Source of the DNA: CAYXDR01 sp046498185
GTDB lineage: Bacteria; Desulfobacterota; DSM-4660; Desulfatiglandales; Desulfatiglandaceae
Length of the DNA stretch: 64,000 bases
NCBI GenBank assembly: GCA_046498185.1
Contig: JAWOBE010000179.1
Span: 62,001 to 126,000 of the forward strand
Direction: 5' to 3'
Shown here: piece by piece, positions 34,660 through 44,218 of the stretch
Layout of the letters: each line of letters starts with the position of its first letter
Numbering within the stretch: position 1 is the stretch's first letter
Translations under genes and position numbers: made by a program
The notes under the pieces: model-generated
The model's input: only the letters and a program-made list of their open reading frames with translations
Told to the model about the DNA's origin: nothing
Database searches by the model: none

Positions 34660-37257
34660 ATGGATCTTGCCACCGAAATAAAGCAAATTGTCGGCTCGGA
34701 AAACGTCTTCGACGACCGGGTGGAATGTTTGTCTTATTCCAGGGATTTGTCTGTGCACGAAGGAATACCTGATCTCGTTGTTTTCGCCTTTACCACCGAA
34801 CAAATTTCCGCGATCATGGCCTTGGCCGATCGCACCAGGACACCGGTGACGGTCCAGGGCTCCGGCACTGCCACGACCGGGGCATCCCTCCCCGTTGAAG
34901 GTGGCATCTTGCTTGACGTTCACAGGATGAATCATATCCTTGAAATCGATAAAGACAATTTCTTTGCCAGAGTGGAACCCGGCGTCATATGCAACGATCT
35001 GAACACGGCACTAAAAAAATACAACCTGATGTTTCCACCCAACCCCGGCAGTGAATTGATAGCCACTATCGGGGGAATGATGTCAACCAATTCGAGCGGG
35101 CATCGCGCTGTTAAATACGGCACCGCAAGGGATTACATTAAGGGCCTTAAGGTGGTCCTGGCCGATGGAACAGTGATAGGAACCGGCTTCAAGACCCCAA
35201 AATCCTCCTTTGGTTACGACCTGAATCACGTCTTCGCCAGTTCGGAAGGCACACTTGGTGTGATCACTGAAATCATGGTGAAAATCCAGCCGATACCGGA
35301 ATACAATGCTCTTGCGCTGGCGATTTTTCACGATCTTTTCGCGGCCGGGAAAGCGGTGACAGATATCATAGGCTCCGGCATCCAGTTGACCGCCTGCGAA
35401 ATCCTGGACCATTACAGTCTGAAAGTCGTCGAAGAAGCCATTGGGAAAGACGTCAGCAAAATAGAGGCAATGTTGATTATAGAGTCGGACGGCGCGGAGG
35501 AAACCGTCAAGCGGGATATGGAAAGGATTGGTAAAATATGCGGAAAATATGATGTGCAGGAATTCACCTGGAGCGACGATCCACTGAAGGTCGGCGAAAT
35601 AATGGAGGCCAGGGGGAAACTCGTCCCGACTCTTTCCAGAATCAAACCCGGGAACCGTCTGGTGGCCATATCCGAAGATCTGGGTATACCGCCGACCCGT
35701 ATCCCGGAAGTCATCAAGCGCGCGCAGGAGATATCGGACAAATACAACCTTTTGATCACCACGTTCGGTCATATTGGTGACGGAAACGTTCACACCACCT
35801 TCGTGACCGACATGAGAAGCCGCGATGAATGGGAGAGACTCCGACCGGCCGCCGACGAATTGGCCCAGCTGGCCCTCGAAATGGAAGGCACCGTCACCGC
35901 CGAGCACGGAACGGGGCTTGCGAGAAATCCCTATATAGAAAAACAGCTTGGACCGGCGCTGGAGGTGATGCGCACGATCAAAAATGCGCTTGATCCCCAC
36001 AACATCCTGAATCCCGGGAAAATGGGACTCGAAAAAAAGAAATACGATATCTACGATTACTTTGCCTTCAGTACCTTCCTCGAGCATCCGGAGGGGGTCA
36101 ATTCCTACGGCGAGGCGGTAGACAACGAGCTCCTTGCTTGTATTTATTGCGGTTTTTGCCGCCTCGGCTGCCCCACCTTCAGCGTAACCCACAGGGAGTC
36201 ACGAAACGCCAGGGGTAGGAATGTGCTCGCTTTCAATTTTTTGAATGGTACGGTAGAACCTTCGCGCGAGCTTGCCGAAGCTTTTTACAGCTGCACCACG
36301 TGCCAGGCCTGTACATATTTCTGCCCTGCCCGCGTAAAAGTGGACGAAATTGTGGAGGGAGTGCGCAAAAAGCTTTATAATGTCGGCCTAACCCCTGAAC
36401 CGGTGCTTGGCATACGGGACAATATCTTCAAAACCGGCAACGTATATGCCAGTGCCAAAGCGGATAGGGTCGAAATTTATCCGCCTGTGCTCAAGGAAAA
36501 AATCGAAAAAGGCGAACTTAAAGCCCAGGCCGATACGCTTTTGTTCATGGGATGTGTACCCAGCTATCTGGACATGAAAATGGTGCCCAGCCTGATCAAA
36601 CCGCTTGAAGCCGCAGGCGTGGATTACACGACGCTGGCCACCGAAGAGGGCTGCTGCGGTTTTCCGCTGTTTCTGATGGGTACGGATGAATTCGAACCTC
36701 ATGCTCAAAAAGTCATCGAGAGAATCAGGGCCACCGGGGCACGTGAGCTGGTAACCCCGTGCGCCGGTTGCTATAAAACCTTTAAAAAGCTGTATCCTGA
36801 GGTTGGAAATCTGGGCATGGAGGTATATCATTCGGTCCACTATCTGCAAAGGTTAATTGAGGAAGGTAAAATTCAGTTCAAAGACAAGCTCGGTAAGAAG
36901 GTAACCTATCACGACCCTTGTGACCTCGGAAGGACTTTCCAGATCTTCGATGAACCGAGAAACATCCTGAACGCAATCCCCGGTCTTGATTTCGTGGAAA
37001 TGGCCAGAAACCGACTCCACGCCAGGTGCTGCGGTGGAGGCGGCGGGGTGCTCGCCAACGATCCGGAGCTGGCCGTGCAGATGGCCGCGGAACGTGTCCG
37101 GGACGCGCTTGCGGTCGGCGCCGAAATCATCGTTTCGGCATGTGCGGCCTGCAAGGACAATCTCAGGAAGGGAGCCAAGGCAATTCCCAAACAGGAGCGT
37201 GGTAAAATAAAGATTATGGACATCACAGAGATCGTGGCTCAACAGATGGCGGATTAA
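34660..37257 (+). CDS. FAD-linked oxidase fused to CCG-type iron-sulfur oxidoreductase
   Basis: The start ATG 34660 follows AAAGGAGG. The 865-residue protein fuses a GlcD-like half and a GlcF-like half. Residues about 40-220 are the PCMH-type FAD domain (T-V-Q-G-S-G-T-A-T, N-P-G-S-E), about 225-465 the FAD-oxidase C-terminal domain ending in A-E-H-G-T-G-L and N-P-G-K-M-G. Then two 4Fe-4S motifs from about residue 494 (C-I-Y-C-G-F-C and C-T-T-C-Q-A-C) and two CCG repeats (E-G-C-C-G-F near 665, C-C-G-G-G-G-G near 790). Such fusions oxidise 2-hydroxy acids such as lactate or glycolate and pass electrons to quinone or an electron-transfer flavoprotein; the substrate here is unknown. It heads the block with the HgdB-like pair. 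Confidence 0.92.
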   Translation: MDLATEIKQIVGSENVFDDRVECLSYSRDLSVHEGIPDLVVFAFTTEQISAIMALADRTRTPVTVQGSGTATTGASLPVEGGILLDVHRMNHILEIDKDNFFARVEPGVICNDLNTALKKYNLMFPPNPGSELIATIGGMMSTNSSGHRAVKYGTARDYIKGLKVVLADGTVIGTGFKTPKSSFGYDLNHVFASSEGTLGVITEIMVKIQPIPEYNALALAIFHDLFAAGKAVTDIIGSGIQLTACEILDHYSLKVVEEAIGKDVSKIEAMLIIESDGAEETVKRDMERIGKICGKYDVQEFTWSDDPLKVGEIMEARGKLVPTLSRIKPGNRLVAISEDLGIPPTRIPEVIKRAQEISDKYNLLITTFGHIGDGNVHTTFVTDMRSRDEWERLRPAADELAQLALEMEGTVTAEHGTGLARNPYIEKQLGPALEVMRTIKNALDPHNILNPGKMGLEKKKYDIYDYFAFSTFLEHPEGVNSYGEAVDNELLACIYCGFCRLGCPTFSVTHRESRNARGRNVLAFNFLNGTVEPSRELAEAFYSCTTCQACTYFCPARVKVDEIVEGVRKKLYNVGLTPEPVLGIRDNIFKTGNVYASAKADRVEIYPPVLKEKIEKGELKAQADTLLFMGCVPSYLDMKMVPSLIKPLEAAGVDYTTLATEEGCCGFPLFLMGTDEFEPHAQKVIERIRATGARELVTPCAGCYKTFKKLYPEVGNLGMEVYHSVHYLQRLIEEGKIQFKDKLGKKVTYHDPCDLGRTFQIFDEPRNILNAIPGLDFVEMARNRLHARCCGGGGGVLANDPELAVQMAAERVRDALAVGAEIIVSACAACKDNLRKGAKAIPKQERGKIKIMDITEIVAQQMAD

Positions 37258-37396
37258 TCAATCGAATACCGTTTTTTGAGCGCCATGTCTCTATTTCAAC
37301 CGCGACGCCGATAGGAAAACAACAAATCTTCAGCCAGGAGGGTCAATACTGCCGTTCGCTAATTCATGAAGGTTTATATCCGATACGGGGAAAAAA

Positions 37397-38638
37397 ATGA
37401 ATGAACAAAAGAAAATTACCCGAAAAAAAATAGCCGCGGCCGAGGTCTGCAAAAAAATTATGGCTGATCATTTTTACGAAATGGATGAGGCCGCAAGGAC
37501 AGGTTCAAAAAAAATCGCATGGTGCACAAGCGTTGGACCGGCCGAACTTCTCCGGGGCATGGGTTTCCTCGTCTATTATCCCGAAAATCACGGCGCTATG
37601 CTGGGAGCAACGCGAATGGCTACAGACCTGATTCCATATGCCAATGCGCTCGGCTATTCCCCTGATATCTGCTCCTACCTGACCTGCGACATCGGGTCGT
37701 ATCTGCAAAAAAAAACCCCACTCAAAATGGCTTACAACATCGAGTCGGTGCCCCGGCCGGATGTGCTCGTTTATAACACCAATCAGTGCAGGGACGTTCA
37801 GGATTGGTTTGCATGGTATTCGAGGGAGCTAAATGTTCCGCTTATCGGAGTACACACCCACAGGGACATAGGAGATGTCGGTCCCGCCCAGATAAAAGAC
37901 ATAGCGATACAGATAGAAGACCTGGTACCGGAGCTGGAAGAAATCAGCGGGGAAAAGTTCGATATGGACCGGTTCAAAGAAGCCGTAGGTTATTCCAGGC
38001 GCACATCCGAACTCTGGAGGGCCTGCCTGGAGACGGCTGCCGCAGTTCCTTCCCCGTGGACATTTTTCGACGCCACCATCCATATGGGGCCGGCCGTAGT
38101 CGCGAGAGGCACAAAGGAAGGGGTCGATTATTACGAAATCCTGCTCCCGGAACTGGAACAGCGTGCCAGGGACGGAGTGGCCGCTGTTGACGGGGAAAAG
38201 CATCGCCTTTACTGGGAAGGTATGCCGATCTGGGGGAAACTCCGATCACTCTCCGAACAATTTTATTCCCTCAAAGCCTGTGTCGTAGCGTCGACCTACT
38301 GCAATAGCTGGATATTCGATCAACTCGACCCTGAAAAGCCTTTTGAAAGCATGGCCGTAGCATATACTGAATTATTTATCGTCAGAGACGAACCTTTTAA
38401 GGAAAAATACATCTATGATTGTTTTAAAAAATTTAAGTTTGATGGGATTGTTTTTCATGATGCCAAGACGTGTCCAAACAACTCAAATAACCGCTACGGC
38501 ATGCCTGAACGTCTCACCGGAAAATTGGGAATTCCGACCTTAACCATCAACGGAGATCTATGTGATCTGAGATGTTATTCCGAAGAGCAAACCAGAACGA
38601 ACATCGAAGCATTTATTGAACAACTTGAAGGGATCTGA
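37397..38638 (+). CDS. 2-hydroxyacyl-CoA dehydratase D-component family protein (HgdB/BcrB/double-cubane type)
   Basis: A 413-residue protein of the family that holds iron-sulfur clusters for ATP-driven low-potential reductions. Cys43 (W-C-T-S-V-G-P-A-E), Cys92, Cys97 (L-T-C-D-I-G), Cys302 (Y-C-N-S-W) and Cys359 (T-C-P-N-N-S-N-N-R-Y-G) lie where cluster ligands are expected. The next gene, overlapping by one base, is the matching activator. Only one dehydratase-type subunit is present, whereas HgdAB- or Bcr-type enzymes need two. That points to the stand-alone double-cubane-cluster proteins or to a partner encoded elsewhere. No substrate can be named from sequence. Confidence 0.85.
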   Translation: MNEQKKITRKKIAAAEVCKKIMADHFYEMDEAARTGSKKIAWCTSVGPAELLRGMGFLVYYPENHGAMLGATRMATDLIPYANALGYSPDICSYLTCDIGSYLQKKTPLKMAYNIESVPRPDVLVYNTNQCRDVQDWFAWYSRELNVPLIGVHTHRDIGDVGPAQIKDIAIQIEDLVPELEEISGEKFDMDRFKEAVGYSRRTSELWRACLETAAAVPSPWTFFDATIHMGPAVVARGTKEGVDYYEILLPELEQRARDGVAAVDGEKHRLYWEGMPIWGKLRSLSEQFYSLKACVVASTYCNSWIFDQLDPEKPFESMAVAYTELFIVRDEPFKEKYIYDCFKKFKFDGIVFHDAKTCPNNSNNRYGMPERLTGKLGIPTLTINGDLCDLRCYSEEQTRTNIEAFIEQLEGI

Positions 38639-39411
38639 TGGCTGAACAGATTTTCGCAGGAGTTGATGTCGGCGCATCTCGCACCAAAACAGCCGTTGTC
38701 GATGCCGATAAACGGCTTCTCGGGTACTGCGTATTGAAATCCGGCACCCATTTCGAGGCAAGTGCCGCATTAGCGCTGAAAAAAGCCCTTGAAATGGCAA
38801 ACGTTTCCGAAAAAGCGATATGCCGTTGTGTTGCCACCGGTTACGGACGGAGAAATGTAGCGGCCGCCGACAGCACTCACACCGAAATCGGCTGTCATGC
38901 CAGAGGCTGTTATCACTATTTCCATACCGCCCTTACTATAGTGGACATCGGCGGCCAGGACAACAAGGTTATCACCATAGATGAAAACGGACGCCGACTC
39001 GGTTTTAAAATGAACCGCAAATGCGCCGCCGGCACTGGAGCGTTTCTGGAAGAGATGTCCGCGAGGCTCGAAATACCTCTCGAAGAAATGGATCGGCTGG
39101 CGCGCTCCGCGACTGAAACAGTGGAACTCGGCAGTTACTGTACGGTTTTTTCGGCGACCGAGGTGCTTGAGAAAATCCGCCAGGGTGCCGGGGTGCCGGG
39201 GATAGTAAAAGGGCTTTTCCTGTCGGTGATCAAGAGGATCATGGAAATGCACCCCCTCACCGGGAATGTCGCAATGACCGGAGGAGTTGTATCGCACAAC
39301 CCTTTCCTGGTCACTATGGTTGCGGATATGCTCCACAAGGATATCATGGTTCCGGATCACCCGCAGCTCACCGGCGCGGTGGGAGCGGCGTTGATCGCGA
39401 TGGACCGGTGA
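38638..39411 (+). CDS. ATP-dependent activator of the 2-hydroxyacyl-CoA dehydratase type (HgdC/BadF ASKHA family)
   Basis: A 257-residue ASKHA ATPase. Phosphate loop G-V-D-V-G-A-S-R-T-K at residues 8-17, I-V-D-I-G-G-Q-D, C-A-A-G-T-G-A-F-L with Cys129, and Cys168 in S-Y-C-T-V-F. These two cysteines match those that bridge one 4Fe-4S cluster across the activator homodimer. It couples ATP hydrolysis to electron injection into the partner protein. It is translationally coupled to the HgdB-like gene (TGATG overlap), so the two surely work together. Confidence 0.93.
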   Translation: MAEQIFAGVDVGASRTKTAVVDADKRLLGYCVLKSGTHFEASAALALKKALEMANVSEKAICRCVATGYGRRNVAAADSTHTEIGCHARGCYHYFHTALTIVDIGGQDNKVITIDENGRRLGFKMNRKCAAGTGAFLEEMSARLEIPLEEMDRLARSATETVELGSYCTVFSATEVLEKIRQGAGVPGIVKGLFLSVIKRIMEMHPLTGNVAMTGGVVSHNPFLVTMVADMLHKDIMVPDHPQLTGAVGAALIAMDR

Positions 39412-39466
39412 CAGGCCGACCTTCACCGGCGAAAACGCCAACCTCTGGACAAGGAGGACTGTTGCA

Positions 39467-41047
39467 ATGACCGCAAGTAAATGGATGCATGTAGGTACCG
39501 TCCTTAAAATGAACGCTGTCAACTATCCACATAAGCTGGGTTGGCAGGACAAGGTCCAGGAATACACGTTCGCCCAATGGAACGAAAGGGCTTGCCGACT
39601 GGCCGACGGGCTGAAAACCATCGGTGTCGGTCATGGAGACAATTTTGCAGCGATCGCGTTCAACCGCGGGGAATGGATGGATATGTACGCAGCCTGCGCA
39701 AAAGGCGGTCAAGTTATCGTTCCCATAATGTTCCGGCTTGCGGCGCCTGAAATCGAATATATCGTAAACCACTCCGAATGCAAGGCATTCGTAGTCGAAG
39801 CACCATTTGTGGAAATGATAAACGGTTTGAAAGACAAGCTCCCGATACCTGAAGACGCCTATGTCTTTCTCGGCGACGGTCCTGCCCCCGAAGGCTATGT
39901 GCACTATGAAGAACTTCTGTCTCGGTCTTCACCGGAAGAGCCTGATTCGATCGTGGATGCCGCGGATCCCTGGACAATCATGTACACTTCCGGCACAACC
40001 GGGAAACCCAAAGGCGTCGTGAGAACACATGAAAGCTACATAGCCCAGTACATGCTCAACGATGTGAATATGGGCGTGCTGCCTTCGGACAAGGTGATGC
40101 TGGTCATGCCCATGTGCCATGTAAATTCGATATTTTATTCGTTTCCCTACACCCTTGTCACCGCCCCGGTATTCATCTATAATATGATTAGTTTCGACCC
40201 CAGAGATCTCCTTGAAACCATCGAGAAGTATCGCATCACCTTTACATCGCTTGTGCCAACACATTACATCATGATGCTCGCCCTTCCCGATGATGTAAAA
40301 AAGAACATAGACGTCTCAAGTATTCGTCAATTGCTCATTTCTTCGGCCCCGGCCAGAAAAGAACTTAAACTGGCAATCATGGACTATTTCAGGAACGCCG
40401 AATTGTGGGAAGCATACGGAAGCACCGAAGGAGGGCTCGTAACCTTGCTCCGGCCGGAGGATCAGTTCAAAAAACTGGGTTCGATCGGGAAAGAAATCTT
40501 CGGAACCGACAGAATCCGCGTCCTGGATGCGGAAAGGCGCGAAGTACCCGATGGAGAAGTCGGGGAGTTGTTTTACCGCACCCCTATGCTGTTCAAAGAA
40601 TATCTGAAAGATCCTGCCAAAACCGCTGATGCCTTCGATAAAGGCTGGTCTTCCGCCGGCGATATGGTGAGGAGGGATGAAGACGGCTTCTATGTCCTTG
40701 TGGACCGAAAGGCCAACATGATCATCACGGGCGGGGAAAACGTCTACCCCTCGGAGGTGGAAAACGTTCTGGCTTCTCACGAGGGCGTCAGAGATGTGGC
40801 TGTCATCGGGATCCCTGACGACAAGTGGGGGGAAGCGGTCAAGGCTGTCGTCGTGCTTCATGAAGGTTTTGAAAAATCCGGGGAGCTTGCGACCGAATTG
40901 ATGGAATTCACCCGCAGCAGGCTGGCCAGGTTTAAATGCCCCAAAAGCGTTGATTTCATAAGCGATGAAGATATGCCGAGAACACCCACCGGCAAAATTT
41001 TACACCGGATACTCCGAGAACGTTATGGCCGCTGGAGCGACCAATAA
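39467..41047 (+). CDS. AMP-forming acyl-CoA synthetase
   Basis: A 526-residue adenylate-forming ligase: M-Y-T-S-G-T-T-G-K-P-K-G near residue 171, Y-G-S-T-E-G-G, and the C-terminal T-P-T-G-K-I catalytic Lys motif. A ribosome site AAGGAGG precedes the ATG. It would supply a CoA ester for the block. It is not a close copy of the ligase at 17678-19267. The substrate is unknown; short-chain or aromatic acids are possible. Confidence 0.92.
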   Translation: MTASKWMHVGTVLKMNAVNYPHKLGWQDKVQEYTFAQWNERACRLADGLKTIGVGHGDNFAAIAFNRGEWMDMYAACAKGGQVIVPIMFRLAAPEIEYIVNHSECKAFVVEAPFVEMINGLKDKLPIPEDAYVFLGDGPAPEGYVHYEELLSRSSPEEPDSIVDAADPWTIMYTSGTTGKPKGVVRTHESYIAQYMLNDVNMGVLPSDKVMLVMPMCHVNSIFYSFPYTLVTAPVFIYNMISFDPRDLLETIEKYRITFTSLVPTHYIMMLALPDDVKKNIDVSSIRQLLISSAPARKELKLAIMDYFRNAELWEAYGSTEGGLVTLLRPEDQFKKLGSIGKEIFGTDRIRVLDAERREVPDGEVGELFYRTPMLFKEYLKDPAKTADAFDKGWSSAGDMVRRDEDGFYVLVDRKANMIITGGENVYPSEVENVLASHEGVRDVAVIGIPDDKWGEAVKAVVVLHEGFEKSGELATELMEFTRSRLARFKCPKSVDFISDEDMPRTPTGKILHRILRERYGRWSDQ

Positions 41048-41101
41048 ACAGGTATCAACTTAAACTTTAAGTAAACCCAAAACAGGAGGATGATTTCAGT
41101 T

Positions 41102-42298
41102 ATGTTGACCAAGGCGTTCATTCCATACCGGGGCTATTACTCCTCACCGTTCTGCCGCTGGCAGGGTAGCATGCAAAATGACAACTCTATCGTTCTCGGC
41201 GCTCAGACCGCCGCACGCTGGATCAATGCCCGGAATATAGACCCAGCGGTTCTTGATTACTGTTACTTTGGCATCACCGTCGGGCAGCCGGATCTTTTCT
41301 ACAGCCATACTTGGGCTTCAGGTATGCTGGTCGAAGGTAAAAAAAACTTGCCTGCATTAATGATAAATCAGGCCTGCACGACTTCGGCGACCTGCATTCA
41401 TCTGGCTGCATTACAGATAGAAACCGGACATTTCGAAACAGGTTTTGCGCTGATGACCGACAGATGCTCCAACGGTCCCCACACAATCTGGCCCAACCCC
41501 CTTGGACCCGGCGGCCAGGTGACCTCCGAAAACTGGATGATGGACCACTTCAACAATGATCCCTGGGCTGGTTTGAAAATGGTGCAAACCGCAGAGAACG
41601 TCGCCAAGGAAGTAGGCACAACCAAAGAAGAATGCGACAGGGTGACGCTCAGGCGCTATCAACAATACCAGGACGCCCTGGCAAACGAACGGGCCTTTCA
41701 AAAGGGCTACATGTTTCCAGTCGAGGTCACTGTCACGAGAAAAAAAACGAAACTTGTCGAGGAGGACGAAGGTGTCACCGACACCACTGAAGAAGGATTG
41801 AAGAGGCTTAAACCGGTAGAACCCGGCGGCGTAATATCCTTCGGCGCCCAAACCCATCCTGCAGACGGCAACTGCGGAGTGATCGTGACCACCAAAGAAA
41901 AGGCCGCCGAGTTAAGTATCGACGACGCCGTCCAGATTCAAATTGTCTCCTATGGTTTCTCACGCGAAAAGAAGGGCTACATGGCAGCAGCACCCGTGCC
42001 GGCCGCCCAAATGGCTCTCAAAAACAGCGGGTTGAGCATCAGGGACATAAAAGCTATAAAAACACATAATCCTTTTGTAATAAACGACATTAACATGGCC
42101 ATAAAATTGGGGGCTGATGTTATGGCCATGAACAATTACGGCAGCTCGATCGTGTATGGGCATCCCCAGGCACCGACCGCAGGAAGGCTTATTATCGAAC
42201 TTATCGAGGAATTGGTGCTCGCCGGTGGAGGCTACGGTATGTGGGCCGGCTGCGCTGCCGGAGATACAGCTGCAGCAATAGTTTTCAAAGTGGGATAA
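41102..42298 (+). CDS. Thiolase-superfamily protein (acetyl-CoA acetyltransferase-like)
   Basis: A 398-residue thiolase. ATG 41102 is chosen because AGGAGG overlaps the earlier ATG 41090. The nucleophile Cys92 is in N-Q-A-C-T-T-S-A-T; the catalytic His is in Y-G-H-P-Q-A-P; a second Cys is in G-C-A-A-G-D-T near the C-terminus, where classical thiolases have C-x-G-G-G. The NEAF loop reads N-P-F-V-I-N-D. All catalytic positions are filled, but the motifs depart from degradative thiolases. It may cleave or form a beta-ketoacyl-CoA made from the ligase product. A strong terminator follows. Confidence 0.87.
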   Translation: MLTKAFIPYRGYYSSPFCRWQGSMQNDNSIVLGAQTAARWINARNIDPAVLDYCYFGITVGQPDLFYSHTWASGMLVEGKKNLPALMINQACTTSATCIHLAALQIETGHFETGFALMTDRCSNGPHTIWPNPLGPGGQVTSENWMMDHFNNDPWAGLKMVQTAENVAKEVGTTKEECDRVTLRRYQQYQDALANERAFQKGYMFPVEVTVTRKKTKLVEEDEGVTDTTEEGLKRLKPVEPGGVISFGAQTHPADGNCGVIVTTKEKAAELSIDDAVQIQIVSYGFSREKKGYMAAAPVPAAQMALKNSGLSIRDIKAIKTHNPFVINDINMAIKLGADVMAMNNYGSSIVYGHPQAPTAGRLIIELIEELVLAGGGYGMWAGCAAGDTAAAIVFKVG

Positions 42299-42343
42299 CA
42301 ACCTGCCTGCATACAAGCAGATACCGGATATAGATTTCAAATT

Positions 42344-42375
42344 AAGGCCCCCGGGTTCTACCCGGGTGGCCTTTT
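42344..42375 (+). terminator. Intrinsic terminator of the acyl-CoA block
   Basis: GGCC-CC-CGGGT, a TTC loop region and ACCCG-GGT-GGCC form a long GC-rich hairpin (42346-42371) followed by TTTT. Confidence 0.85.
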
Positions 42376-42544
42376 CTGTCTGTTGCGTTGACTCTCAAGG
42401 GCTAAACTCTTATGGTATCTACATCCAGGCTGGATTCAGCTATCCGCCTCTCGCGGGCGGTTATTCATCTGTGATTGTTTCCCTGTGTGCGATGGTCAAA
42501 AATTGTAACAAAAAAGTATAAAACGCAGGACGGCATTAAGAACA

Positions 42545-44218
42545 ATGAAAGAAGTAGCGTTCCAGGCATTGGGTGGTCTCGGCCTATTCCTGTTCGGGAT
42601 GAAAATTATGTCCGAAGGGCTGCAGAAGGTTGCGGGCAGGAAGATGCGCCGGATACTCCAGATGGTTTCAAACAACCGTTTCGTAGGTTTCGGTGTCGGG
42701 GCCTTAGTAACAAGCATCATTCAGAGTTCTTCAGCCACTACGGTAATGTTGGTCAGTTTTGTCGATGCCGGTCTCATGACCCTTCGCCAGGCGGTAGGGG
42801 TAATTTTGGGAGCGAACGTCGGTACAACGGTGACCGCGCAGCTAATCGCCTTCAACATCCAGGAATTCGCTCTCCCCGCCATTGCGCTGGGAGTTGCGCT
42901 CAAATTTTTTCTCAGCGGCCGTAAATGGTCATATGCCGGTGACGTACTACTGGGATTCGGCCTCGTTTTTTTCGGCCTGGCAACAATGAAAGCAGGCTTT
43001 GCTCCGCTCCGGGGAAATGAACTGTTTATATCCTTTTTCACCAAATTCCAGGCTGACTCGCTGCCAGGAATCATGTTGTGCATACTGGCAGGAAGCCTCA
43101 TCACAATGATTCTTCAAAGTTCGAGTGCAACGGTTGGGCTTACGATGGCTCTGGCATCCCAGGGGTTCCTGGATTTCAGCAGCAGCACCGCGTTGATTCT
43201 AGGAGACAATATCGGCACCACGATTACGGCCCAACTGGCGAGCCTGGGGGCCAATACCAATGCGAGGCGCGCTGCTAATGCACATACGTTGTTCAACGTC
43301 GTCGGGGTGGTGATAATCGTCGCAATTTTACCCATTTTTCTTGATCTTGTCGAAGTTTTTACGCGCGCGGTTTCGGATCTCGGCCCCCCGGACATGATGG
43401 TTGACGGTCAAAGCGTGAACATTTCTCGCTATATCGCCAATTCCCATACATTGTTCAACGTGGTAGCCACCGTGATCTTCCTGCTGCTTCTACCGTATTT
43501 GGTAAAAGTCTCGGAGATGCTGACCCGAGAAAAAACCCAGCCAATTATGGAAGAAATACATAAAATCAAATACATAGATTCAAAATTCATTCATACACCT
43601 GACGTAGCTCTTGCCAAGGCCCGGGCGGAAATCAAGCGCATGGGAGACGCGGTGCAGGTGATGTTCAGGGACGTAGTGCAATCTATCAGGGACAGAAGGG
43701 TCAAGGACCTGGACAAATGGAAAAAAAGAGAAGACGCGATAGACAATCTTCAACGGGAAATCACGCAGTTCCTGGTACACGTGATGCAGAACCCCATCAG
43801 TCCCGAGGAATCAAAAGAAGTTTCCTCACAGATGCGAATCGCGAACAACCTCGAACGCACCGGTGATGCGATCGAGAATATCGCTTATCTCGGAGAAGAT
43901 CTTATAGAGCAAAATCTTTACTTCTCAGAAGATGCACTGGAAGAATATGATCGCATTTCAAGCGAGGTAAGCAAATTTATGATGATGGTAGTGGAAGCAA
44001 TCGAGCTAGGCGAAACGGAAATGATGAAAGTGGCCGAAGAACTGGAAAACAGCATCGACTCGATGCGGGAAACCATGAAAAACAACCATGTCGCCCGTCT
44101 GCGGGATGCATCGTGTTCGGTGGATTCCGGCTTGATATTTCTGGACATGCTTTCTGCGTTCGAAAAAATGGGCGATTATTGTTACAATATAGCCCAGTCG
44201 CTGTCAGGGGTAAAATAG
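42545..44218 (+). CDS. Na/phosphate cotransporter family protein with PhoU-like domain
   Basis: The 557-residue membrane protein has two inverted NptA repeats, each with Q-S-S-S-A-T (near residues 60 and 195) and G-A-N-V-G-T-T / G-D-N-I-G-T-T partner motifs, about eight to ten hydrophobic segments, and a C-terminal PhoU-like helical domain (about 350-555). It imports or exports phosphate with sodium; the PhoU part suggests phosphate-responsive control. The next gene's GTG overlaps its stop. Confidence 0.92.
   Translation: MKEVAFQALGGLGLFLFGMKIMSEGLQKVAGRKMRRILQMVSNNRFVGFGVGALVTSIIQSSSATTVMLVSFVDAGLMTLRQAVGVILGANVGTTVTAQLIAFNIQEFALPAIALGVALKFFLSGRKWSYAGDVLLGFGLVFFGLATMKAGFAPLRGNELFISFFTKFQADSLPGIMLCILAGSLITMILQSSSATVGLTMALASQGFLDFSSSTALILGDNIGTTITAQLASLGANTNARRAANAHTLFNVVGVVIIVAILPIFLDLVEVFTRAVSDLGPPDMMVDGQSVNISRYIANSHTLFNVVATVIFLLLLPYLVKVSEMLTREKTQPIMEEIHKIKYIDSKFIHTPDVALAKARAEIKRMGDAVQVMFRDVVQSIRDRRVKDLDKWKKREDAIDNLQREITQFLVHVMQNPISPEESKEVSSQMRIANNLERTGDAIENIAYLGEDLIEQNLYFSEDALEEYDRISSEVSKFMMMVVEAIELGETEMMKVAEELENSIDSMRETMKNNHVARLRDASCSVDSGLIFLDMLSAFEKMGDYCYNIAQSLSGVK

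Noticed and set aside
35083..36192. 369-residue open frame on the minus strand
   Set aside because: Fully antisense to the FAD/CCG fusion gene, which has all its domains.
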